Source of the DNA: Alphaproteobacteria bacterium
Lineage (GTDB): Bacteria > Pseudomonadota > Alphaproteobacteria > Rhizobiales > Devosiaceae
Length of the DNA stretch: 22,903 nt
Assembly: GCA_024279575.1 (NCBI GenBank)
Contig: JAJRRJ010000177.1
Span: forward strand, 1 to 22,903
Direction: 5' to 3'
Shown here: piece by piece, positions 1 through 7,024 of the stretch
Numbering within the stretch: position 1 is the first letter of the stretch
Layout of the letters: each line of letters begins with the position of its first letter
Notes under the pieces: generated by a model
What the model was told of the DNA's origin: nothing
What the model saw: the letters and a program-made list of their open reading frames with translations, nothing else
Databases searched by the model: none
Program-made: the position numbers and the translations under genes

Positions 1-506
1 GAATGCGTCAGCGCATCATGATTGCCATGTCTCTTCTTTGCCAGCCCAAACTGCTGATTGCCGATGAACCAACAACGGCACTGGACGTTACAGTGCAGGC
101 TCAGATTATGGCTCTGTTGCGCCAGGTGCAGAAGGATTTTGAAACCGCAATTATTTTGATTACCCATGATTTGGGCGTGGTTGCGGGGTCGTGTAAGAAA
201 ACTTTGGTCATGTATGGGGGGCGCATTCTTGAATTTGGTGCAACCGTGGATATTTTTGCCACTCCTTCTCATCCCTACACAAGAGGGTTGCTTAATGCGG
301 TTCCGCGATTGGATGTGGATGCCAAGGAATTAACAACAATTCCGGGAAATCCTCCCAATATGATGGAGTTGCCGGCAGGGTGTCCGTTTGCGCCCAGGTG
401 CGCGTTTGTCAAAGAAATCTGTGTAACTGAAATGCCACAATTGGAAAGCTTTGAAGGGCATGAACGATTGCGTGCCTGTCATTTGAGCGTGGAGGATTTG
501 AAATGA
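1..506 (+). CDS. Dipeptide/oligopeptide ABC transporter ATPase (DppD/OppD type), 5' end cut off by window
   Basis: This is the C-terminal half of a cytoplasmic ATPase that powers peptide import. The reading frame is open to the window edge, and the first visible residues (MRQR) are the end of the ABC signature, so the Walker A half lies upstream. Visible motifs are Walker B with the D-loop (LLIADEPTTALDV) and the H-loop (LITHDLG). After the ATPase core comes the oligopeptide-transporter C-terminal extension (HPYTRGLL), with four cysteines spaced C-X5-C-X6-C-X18-C. In one peptide importer of this family such cysteines hold an iron-sulfur cluster; here that is only inference. The stop overlaps the next ATPase start as ATGA, so the two are translationally coupled. 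Substrate class, peptide or nickel or other, cannot be fixed from the ATPase alone. Confidence 0.9.
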   Translation, partial: MRQRIMIAMSLLCQPKLLIADEPTTALDVTVQAQIMALLRQVQKDFETAIILITHDLGVVAGSCKKTLVMYGGRILEFGATVDIFATPSHPYTRGLLNAVPRLDVDAKELTTIPGNPPNMMELPAGCPFAPRCAFVKEICVTEMPQLESFEGHERLRACHLSVEDLK

Positions 507-1492
507 GTGAAAACCACGCTTTGCTGAAGGTCACCGATATAAAAGTTGATTTCAATATCAAGCCTGATGGGGCGATGCCCTGGACAAAACCACTGAAGCT
601 GCATGCGGTGGATGGGGTCAGTTTTGAGCTGAATAGGGGTGAAACGCTGGGAATTGTTGGAGAGAGTGGTTGTGGCAAGTCAACATTGGCCCGGGCTATT
701 ATTTCTCTGGTCCCAACAACGAGCGGCAGCATAGTCTGGCTTGGGGATGAACTGGTTGGCATGTCCAAGGCTGAAATGCGTCCGCACCGTAAAGAAATTC
801 AGATGATTTTCCAGGACCCGTTGGCCTCATTGGACCCCCGTATGAATATTGGGGAAATTATCGCCGAGCCCCTTAAAACGCATTTTCCCAAAACCCCCAA
901 AAATGAAGTAAAAGAGCGTGTTGGGGAAATGATGGGTAAAGTTGGTCTGTTGCCCAATTTGGTTAATCGATACCCCCATGAGTTCTCAGGGGGGCAGTGT
1001 CAGCGAATTGGAATAGCCCGTGCGTTGATTGTGGCACCAAAACTGATCATTTGCGACGAACCTGTTTCAGCACTTGATGTGTCTATTCAGGCGCAGGTTA
1101 TCAATTTGCTTAAGGAGTTACAGCAAGATTTGGGGTTGTCCCTGATTTTTATTGCCCATGACTTGAGTGTGGTGAAGCATGTAAGTGACAGGATATTGGT
1201 TCTTTATCTGGGCAACGTGATGGAAGTGGCAAAAAGCTCGGATTTGTATAATGATCCAAAACATCCCTATACAAATCTTCTTATTGCAGCGGTTCCTATT
1301 CCTGATCCTGAAATTGAGTTGAATCGGAAAATTGTCCTGATTGAAGGGGAGTTACCCTCACCCCTAAATCCGCCTTCGGGGTGTGTATTTCGAACCCGGT
1401 GTCCAAGGGCAAAGGAAAAGTGCGCGCAAGACAAGCCGCCTATGGATGATATTGGGGGGGGGCATCTGGTGGCCTGTTATTACCCTGAATAG
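503..1492 (+). CDS. Dipeptide/oligopeptide ABC transporter ATPase (DppF/OppF type)
   Basis: A complete second ATPase of the peptide importer, 329 residues, a normal length for DppF. It has Walker A GESGCGKST (about 53-61), Q-loop FQDP, signature FSGGQ (161-165, followed by Cys where Arg is usual), Walker B LIICDEP (181-187) and H-loop His219. The C-terminus carries the oligopeptide extension with four cysteines (294, 300, 307, 325), matching the pattern in the upstream ATPase. The start overlaps the preceding stop in an ATGA, so the two subunits are probably made in equal amounts as a heterodimer. A run of nine G lies near the C-terminus. The gene ends 8 bp from the convergent response regulator, and no terminator is visible between them. 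The permeases and binding protein would be upstream, outside the window. Confidence 0.93.
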   Translation: MSENHALLKVTDIKVDFNIKPDGAMPWTKPLKLHAVDGVSFELNRGETLGIVGESGCGKSTLARAIISLVPTTSGSIVWLGDELVGMSKAEMRPHRKEIQMIFQDPLASLDPRMNIGEIIAEPLKTHFPKTPKNEVKERVGEMMGKVGLLPNLVNRYPHEFSGGQCQRIGIARALIVAPKLIICDEPVSALDVSIQAQVINLLKELQQDLGLSLIFIAHDLSVVKHVSDRILVLYLGNVMEVAKSSDLYNDPKHPYTNLLIAAVPIPDPEIELNRKIVLIEGELPSPLNPPSGCVFRTRCPRAKEKCAQDKPPMDDIGGGHLVACYYPE

Positions 1493-1500
1493 GACTGATT

Positions 1501-2004
1501 CTAAATTTTTGCAAAATCTAGACGTCGATCTTCACCTGTATATTGCGTATCCCGTTTTGTTCTGCGTCGGTCCGGCCCGAAATAATGGTTTGAGCGAACA
1601 AATTCGCGTGGATGCTGAATGACTTCCACCAGCCGGCTATACAGATCACTGGCGCAAAGCGGCTTGCGCAAAAACTCAGAAATACCTGCATCTCTGGCGG
1701 CCTCCACCCGCTTTTTTTCCGTGTAGGCTGACAGCATGATGATGGGTACAAACCGACTTTGTGAATTTTCATCGCCCCGCAACAGTTCGGTCAGTTCAAC
1801 CCCGCTTAAGGTGGCCAGCGCATAGTCAAAAATTGCAATGTCAATTTGGTGGGTTTTGAATTCTTCAAGGGCGATTGCTCCATCGGAGGCCTCGCGGATT
1901 TTGCTGATGCCAAAACCGCGCAGCATTGCCCGGACTATTTTTGTCATGTAGGGATTTGGGTCAGCGACTAAAATAGAAATTTGCGTCATGTCGAGAAATT
2001 GCAT
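1501..2004 (-). CDS. Single-domain response regulator (CheY-like receiver with short basic tail)
   Basis: A 167-residue protein with one receiver domain (about 8-130) and no output domain. The expected receiver residues are present: an acidic-pocket Asp15, phospho-acceptor Asp60 in IAIFDYAL, Ser92 in MLSAYTE, and Lys114 in RKPL. The tail (about 135-162) holds two similar motifs, YFGPDRRR and YTGEDRR. The ATG at 2004 is preceded by GAGGGG at suitable spacing, although an ATG five codons further in is also possible. It probably signals through protein contacts or as a phosphate sink rather than by binding DNA, which is inference from the lack of an output domain. No histidine kinase is next to it, so it is an orphan here. 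Confidence 0.85.
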   Translation of the reverse strand: MQFLDMTQISILVADPNPYMTKIVRAMLRGFGISKIREASDGAIALEEFKTHQIDIAIFDYALATLSGVELTELLRGDENSQSRFVPIIMLSAYTEKKRVEAARDAGISEFLRKPLCASDLYSRLVEVIQHPREFVRSNHYFGPDRRRTKRDTQYTGEDRRLDFAKI

Positions 2005-2130
2005 TTTTCAGGCCCCTCTTATGTCTATATATTAGGGTGGGAACATGGTGGGCTGAGTAAACATTTGACCACGAACAAACCCTTACTTTGTCTGGCCGAT
2101 ATGAGTTGTTTACAAGCTTTAAAAGGCGCG

Positions 2131-2159
2131 TTGACAGATGGGGTCGATAGCCCTATGTT
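2131..2159 (+). promoter_or_regulatory. Predicted housekeeping-sigma promoter for rpmJ
   Basis: A perfect -35 TTGACA (2131-2136), a 17-bp spacer and -10 TATGTT (2154-2159). This would start transcription around 2166, about 50 nt upstream of the rpmJ ATG. It lies inside the foldable region described above, and its -10 forms one arm of the GGAACAT/ATGTTCC pair. A similar arrangement, TGGACA-N17-TATGTC, sits upstream of the other ribosomal protein gene in the window, rpsU. Confidence 0.55.
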
Positions 2160-2173
2160 CCGGCACAAGTTTT

Positions 2174-2195
2174 AGGCGCTTTTGCGCCTGTTTTT
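2174..2195 (+). terminator. Intrinsic terminator-like hairpin, either end of a small RNA or rpmJ attenuator
   Basis: The stem AGGCGC (2174-2179) pairs with GCGCCT (2184-2189) around a TTTT loop and is followed by G and five T. It lies 22 nt upstream of the rpmJ start codon and just downstream of the predicted promoter, so it either ends an upstream transcript or acts within the rpmJ leader. Confidence 0.6.
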
Positions 2196-2217
2196 AATTG
2201 TTACAAGGGCTAAAGAC

Positions 2218-2343
2218 ATGAAAGTTCGCAATTCTCTTCGGGCGTTAATGGGACGGCATCGCGACAATAAGCTTGTCCGTCGCCGGGGTCGCTATTATAT
2301 CATCAATAAGGTCAACAAGCGTTTTAAGGCACGTCAGGGTTAA
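2218..2343 (+). CDS. rpmJ: 50S ribosomal protein L36, cysteine-free (zinc-independent) form
   Basis: A 41-residue, very basic protein beginning MKVRNSLRAL and ending NKRFKARQG, which is the alphaproteobacterial form of L36. It lacks the Cys/Cys/Cys/His zinc ribbon of the classical 37-38-residue L36 and so belongs to the zinc-independent class; in this lineage that form is usually the normal one rather than a zinc-starvation paralogue. L36 binds 23S rRNA late in large-subunit assembly. AAGGG lies 8 nt before the ATG. The gene is monocistronic: a consensus-like promoter and hairpin lie upstream and a strong terminator begins 43 nt downstream. Confidence 0.96.
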   Translation: MKVRNSLRALMGRHRDNKLVRRRGRYYIINKVNKRFKARQG

Positions 2344-2386
2344 GCCTGATTGCTTGAATTGCTATGTGACTTTTTATTGTTTAAAG

Positions 2387-2410
2387 CCCGCGATATTCGC
2401 GGGTTTTTTT
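2387..2410 (+). terminator. Rho-independent terminator of rpmJ
   Basis: A perfect 7-bp stem, CCCGCGA (2387-2393) with TCGCGGG (2397-2403), a three-base loop and seven T immediately after (2404-2410). Confidence 0.92.
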
Positions 2411-2536
2411 ATGCCGGTTTTAGTTCTGATACAGGTGGATTTATACTTTTTGAGCATAGGTTTCCGATTACAATAAAACCTATGCTTCAAGTCCTTTGTT
2501 TTGTTGCGCTTTTGACCGGCATAACCGAATCCACCT
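2411..2536. repeat. Three interleaved inverted repeats between rpmJ and pyruvate kinase
   Basis: Three inverted repeats fill this 140-bp convergent intergenic stretch. A: ATGCCGGT (2411-2418) with ACCGGCAT (2515-2522). B: AGGTGGATT (2433-2441) with AATCCACCT (2528-2536). C: TTGAGCATAGGTTT (2450-2463) with AAACCTATGC-T-TCAA (2476-2490, one bulged T), a stable 14-bp hairpin. The order A-B-C-C'-A'-B' means A and B cross, as in a pseudoknot. There is no T-run after the C hairpin on either strand, so it is not a standard intrinsic terminator. It may be the 3' end structure of the pyruvate kinase mRNA or a dispersed palindromic element. Function unknown. Confidence 0.6.
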
Positions 2537-2551
2537 ATCCTGAAAAACGTT

Positions 2552-3988
2552 TTAGGATGAGCCTCCGCCATCCTGATTGACGAAGGCAATACGTAACATG
2601 TTTGTGGAGCCTGAGGTGCGCAAAGGAACGCCAGCGGTAATGGCAATTCGGTCGCCGGGTCGCGCAAAACCTTCTGAATATGCAATGGCACAGGCCTTGT
2701 TGACCATGTCTTCCAGGTCCTCAGCATCCTTTGTTTGCACGCAATGCAGGCCCCAGACCAGGGAAAGGCGGCGAACAGTTTTTGCTTTGGGTGACAAGGC
2801 AATGATAGGCTTGGAGGGGCGCTCTCTGGCGGCACGCAATCCTGTTGAGCCTGATGAGGTATAAGTGACGATTGCTGCCAGGTCCAAAGTTTCTGCGGTC
2901 TGGCGGGTGGCGGCGGAAATAGCGTCGGCGGCGGTAGCTTCGGGTTGTGCACTTTGGGCGCGAATGATTGACAGGTAGTTGTCGTCAGCCTCAACGGCTG
3001 TGGCAACCCGATCCATTGTTGATACCGCTTCTACGGGAAAATCTCCGCTGGCTGATTCTGCTGAGAGCATAATTGCATCAGCCCCTTCAAACACCGCCAC
3101 AGATACATCAGACACTTCGGCCCGGGTTGGAATGGGTGCGGAAACCATGCTTTCCAGCATTTGAGTGGCAACGACAACTGGTTTGCCGAATTTGCGGGCC
3201 AGGCGGATCATGCGCTTTTGCAGACCCGGAACTTCTTCCAGTGGCATTTCCACACCCAGATCGCCACGTGCTATCATGAATGCATCACAAAGCTTTATGA
3301 TTTCATCGAGGCACTCAACGGCTTGAGGTTTTTCAATTTTTGCCATTACCCCGACGCGTCCGCGCGTAATTTTTCGTATATCTGTTATATCTTGTGGTCG
3401 TTGCACAAAACTTAAGGCAACCCAGTCGATATCCTTCGTTATGGCATGATTTAGATCGGCCCGGTCTTTGTCGGTCATCGCACTCATGTTCAACAGGGAA
3501 TCAGGAACGCTAACGCCCTTTTTATTCGAGAGTTTCCCCCCGTGCACAACCACACACTGGATGGAGGTGGCTGTGACCTTTTGCGCTTTGAGTTGAATGC
3601 GGCCATCATCGAGCAACAGGCGATGATCGGGCTTTACCGCTTCAAACAGTTCAGGGTGGGGCAGGAACACACGGGATTCGTTCCCCTCTGTTTCTGAACT
3701 ATCAAGAGTGATTATGTCACCTGTTTTCAGTTCTATAGCGTCATTGACAAACTTGCCGATACGAATTTTTGGTCCCTGAAGATCGACCAGAATTCCCAGA
3801 GGCCGTTCCAGTGCATTTTCAACCAAGCGAATGCGTTCAATGGTTTGGTCCAGCAGATCGTGGGATGCATGGCTCATATTGATGCGGAACAGGTCGGCAC
3901 CGGCTTCAACCAGCTTTGTGATCATGTCCAAAGTGTCTGAAGCGGGGCCAAGGGTTGCTAAAATTTTTACACGGCGACTGCGTTTCAT
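2552..3988 (-). CDS. pyk: Pyruvate kinase
   Basis: Converts phosphoenolpyruvate and ADP to pyruvate and ATP in the last step of glycolysis. The protein starts MKRSRRVKILATLGPAS and is 478 residues, the normal bacterial length; an upstream in-frame extension lacks family similarity and overlaps the preceding gene, so the ATG at 3988 was chosen. It has the substrate-binding RINMSHAS motif, the lid-domain start (LVDLQGPKIRIG), the active-site signature MAKIEKPQAVECLDEI, the RGDLGVEMP loop and ATQMLESM, and a C-terminal alpha/beta domain. It lies 25 bp downstream of the DUF1036 gene on the same strand, so the two are probably cotranscribed. The interleaved inverted repeats lie just past its stop. 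Confidence 0.97.
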   Translation of the reverse strand: MKRSRRVKILATLGPASDTLDMITKLVEAGADLFRINMSHASHDLLDQTIERIRLVENALERPLGILVDLQGPKIRIGKFVNDAIELKTGDIITLDSSETEGNESRVFLPHPELFEAVKPDHRLLLDDGRIQLKAQKVTATSIQCVVVHGGKLSNKKGVSVPDSLLNMSAMTDKDRADLNHAITKDIDWVALSFVQRPQDITDIRKITRGRVGVMAKIEKPQAVECLDEIIKLCDAFMIARGDLGVEMPLEEVPGLQKRMIRLARKFGKPVVVATQMLESMVSAPIPTRAEVSDVSVAVFEGADAIMLSAESASGDFPVEAVSTMDRVATAVEADDNYLSIIRAQSAQPEATAADAISAATRQTAETLDLAAIVTYTSSGSTGLRAARERPSKPIIALSPKAKTVRRLSLVWGLHCVQTKDAEDLEDMVNKACAIAYSEGFARPGDRIAITAGVPLRTSGSTNMLRIAFVNQDGGGSS

Positions 3989-4013
3989 GGGCCTCAAATT
4001 TCCTAAAATATAA

Positions 4014-4496
4014 TTATTCTGTCCCGCGTGAAATATCAGATTCGGTGAGTTGCAGGGTCCAGTTGGAACGGCTTTCAGTATCAATTTCAAAAAAACCTGT
4101 ACGTTCGTACCCTCTTGCAAGACAATCCTCAACGCCAAATATTGTAAATGTTTCATCTCGCGTGCACATCAAGACTGAACCATCCCAGCTTCCACCAGAA
4201 ATATCATCGGCGGCAAATAGATAATAGAACCGTGCGTTCAGATCCCCCTGAAAAACTGTTGTGCAGGCATCGGGTGCGATCACCCACCATCCTTCAGATT
4301 GCCAGCCCCCATTGGCACGATATCCAAGGGCAACCGAAACCGGTTTGCCGATCTGGTTGCAAACCCTGAGGTCTGCACGTGCGGGAATGGTTGAAGCGGC
4401 TAACAAAAGAAGACTTCCTAGCAGGGGCAACAAATACCGAGTGTAGTTTTTGAAGCTCGGGGAAAAATCATTTTGGGCAATGTGTTGAGAGATCAT
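4014..4496 (-). CDS. DUF1036 family secreted protein
   Basis: A 160-residue protein with a hydrophobic N-terminal segment (about 20-40, LLPLLGSLLLLAA) ending in ARADLRV, which looks like a Sec signal peptide with cleavage after ARA. The mature part has the DUF1036 pattern: a conserved start with a Cys (RVCNQIGKPVSVALGY), W-rich centre (GWQSEGWWVI) and a second half with Cys pairs (VLMCTRD, VEDCLARG). Function of the family is not established to my knowledge; export to the periplasm is inferred. The first ATG at 4496 has no evident ribosome binding site and sits 19 residues before the hydrophobic stretch, so a downstream TTG start is possible. It precedes pyk in an apparent operon, an arrangement I associate with Rhizobiales. 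Confidence 0.85.
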   Translation of the reverse strand: MISQHIAQNDFSPSFKNYTRYLLPLLGSLLLLAASTIPARADLRVCNQIGKPVSVALGYRANGGWQSEGWWVIAPDACTTVFQGDLNARFYYLFAADDISGGSWDGSVLMCTRDETFTIFGVEDCLARGYERTGFFEIDTESRSNWTLQLTESDISRGTE

Positions 4497-4720
4497 ATTG
4501 GTTTTGCTTGCTTTCGCGTTGTTTATTGGCTGCCCGCCGCAAAGTGTTCTGTGGTTATTAGAGCGCTGTTTTGTTCAAATTGCGAGTGTTTTTTTTGGGG
4601 AACCTGGAAGAAAAAACCATGATGAATGTGGAAAAGCCCCTGTTTGGCGGTTGAACATTTTGGCGATCCGGGCTTGAACACTTAAACGAAGTCAGTTGGT
4701 AAAACTAAGGAGCCGCAAAT
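4497..4720. promoter_or_regulatory. Divergent promoter region between DUF1036 and gapR, with a direct repeat
   Basis: No coding sequence or RNA gene is recognisable in this 224-bp gap, which must drive both flanking genes. The one pattern I can point to is a near-identical direct repeat, TTGAACATTT (4651-4660) and TTGAACACTT (4674-4683), spaced 23 bp or about two helical turns and placed 38 bp before the gapR start. This could be a regulator site. No clear -35/-10 pair with correct spacing was found. Confidence 0.35.
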
Positions 4721-4978
4721 ATGTCGGAAATTGGAGTAGGCCGTGATCAATTACGCGCATTTATTGAGCGTATTGAGCGCTTGGAAGAGGAAAAAAAAGC
4801 CATCTCTGAAGATATAAAAGAGGTTTACGGGGAAGCCAAGGGCACTGGATTTGATGTGAAAGCGATGCGGCAGATTGTGCGAATTCGTAAGCTGGATGCG
4901 TCAGAGCGCATGGAGCAGGAAGCTATTCTTGATACCTATTTGCATGCTCTTGGTATGGCGCCGGACGTCGAAAACTAA
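4721..4978 (+). CDS. gapR: GapR-family nucleoid-associated protein (DUF2312)
   Basis: An 85-residue, mostly helical protein matching DUF2312, the family of the Caulobacter nucleoid protein GapR, which binds overtwisted AT-rich DNA ahead of moving polymerases and supports chromosome replication. Visible features are the N-terminal DQLRAFIERIERLEEEKKAI coiled-coil helix (about 9-28), the basic central part (IKEVYGEAKGTGFDVKAMRQIVRIRK) and a short third helix near the end (EAILDTYLHALG). The strong ribosome binding site AAGGAG lies 8 nt before the ATG. The run of eight A inside the gene is in frame. It converges on dxs with 18 bp between stops and no obvious terminator. Function comes from family knowledge. 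Confidence 0.92.
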   Translation: MSEIGVGRDQLRAFIERIERLEEEKKAISEDIKEVYGEAKGTGFDVKAMRQIVRIRKLDASERMEQEAILDTYLHALGMAPDVEN

Positions 4979-4996
4979 CGCGGTCATTCAAAGGGG

Positions 4997-6943
4997 TTAG
5001 CTCAGGGTTTTGCTTTGATTTGTTGCAGCCAGAATGCGACTTGCTTCTTTTTCGTTGCCCAAAGCCTTGAGGGCGGTTGCAACAATTCCTGCGCGATCAA
5101 GGCCCGCTTGCGCATAGAGGTCATTTTGGGTGGAATGCTCAATATTTATATCAGGCATTACCATGGGCCGGAAGCGCAAGGCGCCGTCCAGTAAGCCATT
5201 TTGGGCAAGGAAGGTGGCGGCATGGGAGCCAAATCCGCCAATAGACCCTTCTTCAACAGTAAGTAACACTTCGTGATTTTGCGCCAATTGCCGCAACAGA
5301 TCCGCATCCAGGGGCTTGGCAAAGCGGGCGTCCGCCACTGTTGTTGAGAGGCCAAGGGCGTTGAGTTGTTCAGCGGCGGCGAGGCATTCCCCAAGGCGTG
5401 CGCCATAGGAGAGAAGCGCAATCGAGGTGCCCTGGCGTAAAATGCGCCCTTTCCCCAGTTGCAATATTTTGGCTGTGTCGGGCATGTCGACCCCCAAACC
5501 TTCGCCACGGGGGTATCTCAGGGCAATGGGCCCCTCCTCAAAGGCGGCTGCAGTGGCGACCATATGCACCAGTTCAGCTTCATCACCAGCCGCCATCAGG
5601 ACCATATTTGGAATGGCGCCAAGATAGGCAACATCGTAATTGCCAGCATGGGTCGGCCCATCTGCACCAACATACCCTGCACGATCAATGGCAAAGCGAA
5701 CCGGCAGGTTTTGCAGCGCCACATCATGTACAATTTGATCGTAAGCGCGCTGTAGAAATGTGGAATAAATGGTACAGAATGGCTTTAGTCCTTCGGCAGC
5801 CAATCCGGCGCTGAAAGTCACTGCATGTTGTTCAGCTATTCCCACATCAAAAATGCGCTCAGGAAAGATTTCAGCAAAATTGTCCAGGCCAGTGCCGGCA
5901 GGCATTGCAGCATGGACGGCAACAATTTTTTCATCCTTCTGCGCCTGTTTGATCAGGGAAGATGCAAAAACCGATGTGAATGAGGGGGCGTTGGAGGGGG
6001 CTTTGGTTTGTGCACCGGTAACGATGTTGAATTTAGAAACCCCGTGATATTTGTCGGCGGCGTTTTCCGCCGGTTGATAACCCTTGCCTTTTTGCGTGAC
6101 CACATGCACCAGAAAGGGGCCGGTTTTTGCGTCGCGAACGTTCTTTAGAATTGGCAGTAAGTGATCCAGGTTGTGGCCATCTATGGGGCCTACATAATAA
6201 AAACCAAGTTCTTCAAACAGGGTGCCTCCCGCCCAGAATCCACGTGCAAATTCTTCGGTTTTGCGTGCCTTGTCGAAAACAAAGTCGGGCAGGTGCGACG
6301 CGAATTTTTTGCCGGTTTCACGCAACCCACGATAAGCTGGAGAGGAAACCAACTTGGCCAGATAGGCGCTAAGGGCACCGGTTGGGGGCGCAATGGACAT
6401 ATCATTGTCATTAAGAATTACAATGAGGCGTGCATCCATGCCCCCTGCATTGTTCATGGCCTCATAGGCCATGCCGGCAGACATGGATCCGTCGCCGATT
6501 ACCGCGATACAGTTGCGATCTTCATTGTTGAGATCGGAGCCAACAGCCATACCAAGACCGGCGGAAATGGAGGTTGATGAATGTCCGGTGCCAAAGGGAT
6601 CGTAGATACTTTCGGCGCGGCGGGTAAAGCCGGACAGCCCGTCCTTTTGTCGCAGGGTACGAATTTTGTCCCGTCGCCCGGTGAGAATTTTGTGGGGGTA
6701 GGCCTGATGACCCACATCCCAGATCAGACGGTCGTCAGGTGTGTTAAACGTGGCGTGCAATGCCACGGTGAGTTCAACCACCCCCAGACCTGCGCCCAAA
6801 TGCCCTCCGGTTACAGAAACGGCATCGATCATTTCAGAGCGCAATTCCTGAGTAACCTGTAGCAATTGCTCAGGGGTCATGTGACGCAGTTGGGCCGGAT
6901 CACTTATTGTGTCAAGCAGAGGTGTTGGAGAAGATTTGGTCAC
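4997..6943 (-). CDS. dxs: 1-Deoxy-D-xylulose-5-phosphate synthase
   Basis: Thiamine-diphosphate enzyme condensing pyruvate and glyceraldehyde 3-phosphate to DXP, the entry to the MEP isoprenoid pathway and a precursor for thiamine and pyridoxal. The 648-residue length is normal. It shows His48 (TGGHLG), DVGHQAYPHK, the thiamine-diphosphate motif GDGSMSAGMAYEAMNNAG to NDN (150-180), the pyrimidine-domain Glu371 (GIAEQHAV), DRAGYVGADGPTHAG (420-434) and a transketolase C-terminal domain. The start is a GTG at 6943; GAAGGAA about 11 nt upstream supports it, and the only upstream ATG in the leader is out of frame. Alphaproteobacterial dxs often follows xseB; here it follows a cell-wall gene instead, separated by 81 bp. 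A clean promoter was not found. Confidence 0.97.
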   Translation of the reverse strand: MTKSSPTPLLDTISDPAQLRHMTPEQLLQVTQELRSEMIDAVSVTGGHLGAGLGVVELTVALHATFNTPDDRLIWDVGHQAYPHKILTGRRDKIRTLRQKDGLSGFTRRAESIYDPFGTGHSSTSISAGLGMAVGSDLNNEDRNCIAVIGDGSMSAGMAYEAMNNAGGMDARLIVILNDNDMSIAPPTGALSAYLAKLVSSPAYRGLRETGKKFASHLPDFVFDKARKTEEFARGFWAGGTLFEELGFYYVGPIDGHNLDHLLPILKNVRDAKTGPFLVHVVTQKGKGYQPAENAADKYHGVSKFNIVTGAQTKAPSNAPSFTSVFASSLIKQAQKDEKIVAVHAAMPAGTGLDNFAEIFPERIFDVGIAEQHAVTFSAGLAAEGLKPFCTIYSTFLQRAYDQIVHDVALQNLPVRFAIDRAGYVGADGPTHAGNYDVAYLGAIPNMVLMAAGDEAELVHMVATAAAFEEGPIALRYPRGEGLGVDMPDTAKILQLGKGRILRQGTSIALLSYGARLGECLAAAEQLNALGLSTTVADARFAKPLDADLLRQLAQNHEVLLTVEEGSIGGFGSHAATFLAQNGLLDGALRFRPMVMPDINIEHSTQNDLYAQAGLDRAGIVATALKALGNEKEASRILAATNQSKTLS

Positions 6944-7024
6944 GTGGCAGGTTCCTTCAACCCATTAGTTACTCCCCGGCCATCGGTAAATCAATGAAAA
7001 GAAGTGTCAGAGGGAATATTTGGC

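Larger units (their letters stand above)
2035..2195 (+). ncRNA. Candidate structured small RNA or long leader upstream of rpmJ
   Basis: The stretch between the response regulator and rpmJ has no convincing ORF but strong long-range pairing. Bases 2037-2039/2164-2166 (GTG/CAC), 2040-2046/2155-2161 (GGAACAT/ATGTTCC) and 2050-2054/2149-2153 (GGGCT/AGCCC) make an outer stem. Bases 2057-2063/2107-2113 (GTAAACA/TGTTTAC) make an inner stem, capped by 2075-2079/2087-2091 (ACAAA/TTTGT). A TATATT just before the GGG at 2035 could be a -10, and a terminator-like hairpin ends at 2195, giving roughly 160 nt. Size and rod shape recall 6S RNA, but I do not recognise the sequence, so that identity is a guess. 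It could instead be only a promoter region. Confidence 0.4.

Noticed and set aside
2374..3006. 210-codon minus-strand ORF overlapping the end of pyk
   Set aside because: Alternative frame of pyk and of the repeat region, low-complexity Pro-rich; no family features.
5398..5814. 138-codon ORF antisense to dxs
   Set aside because: It lies wholly within the well-supported dxs gene on the opposite strand, with no recognisable motif; typical shadow ORF.
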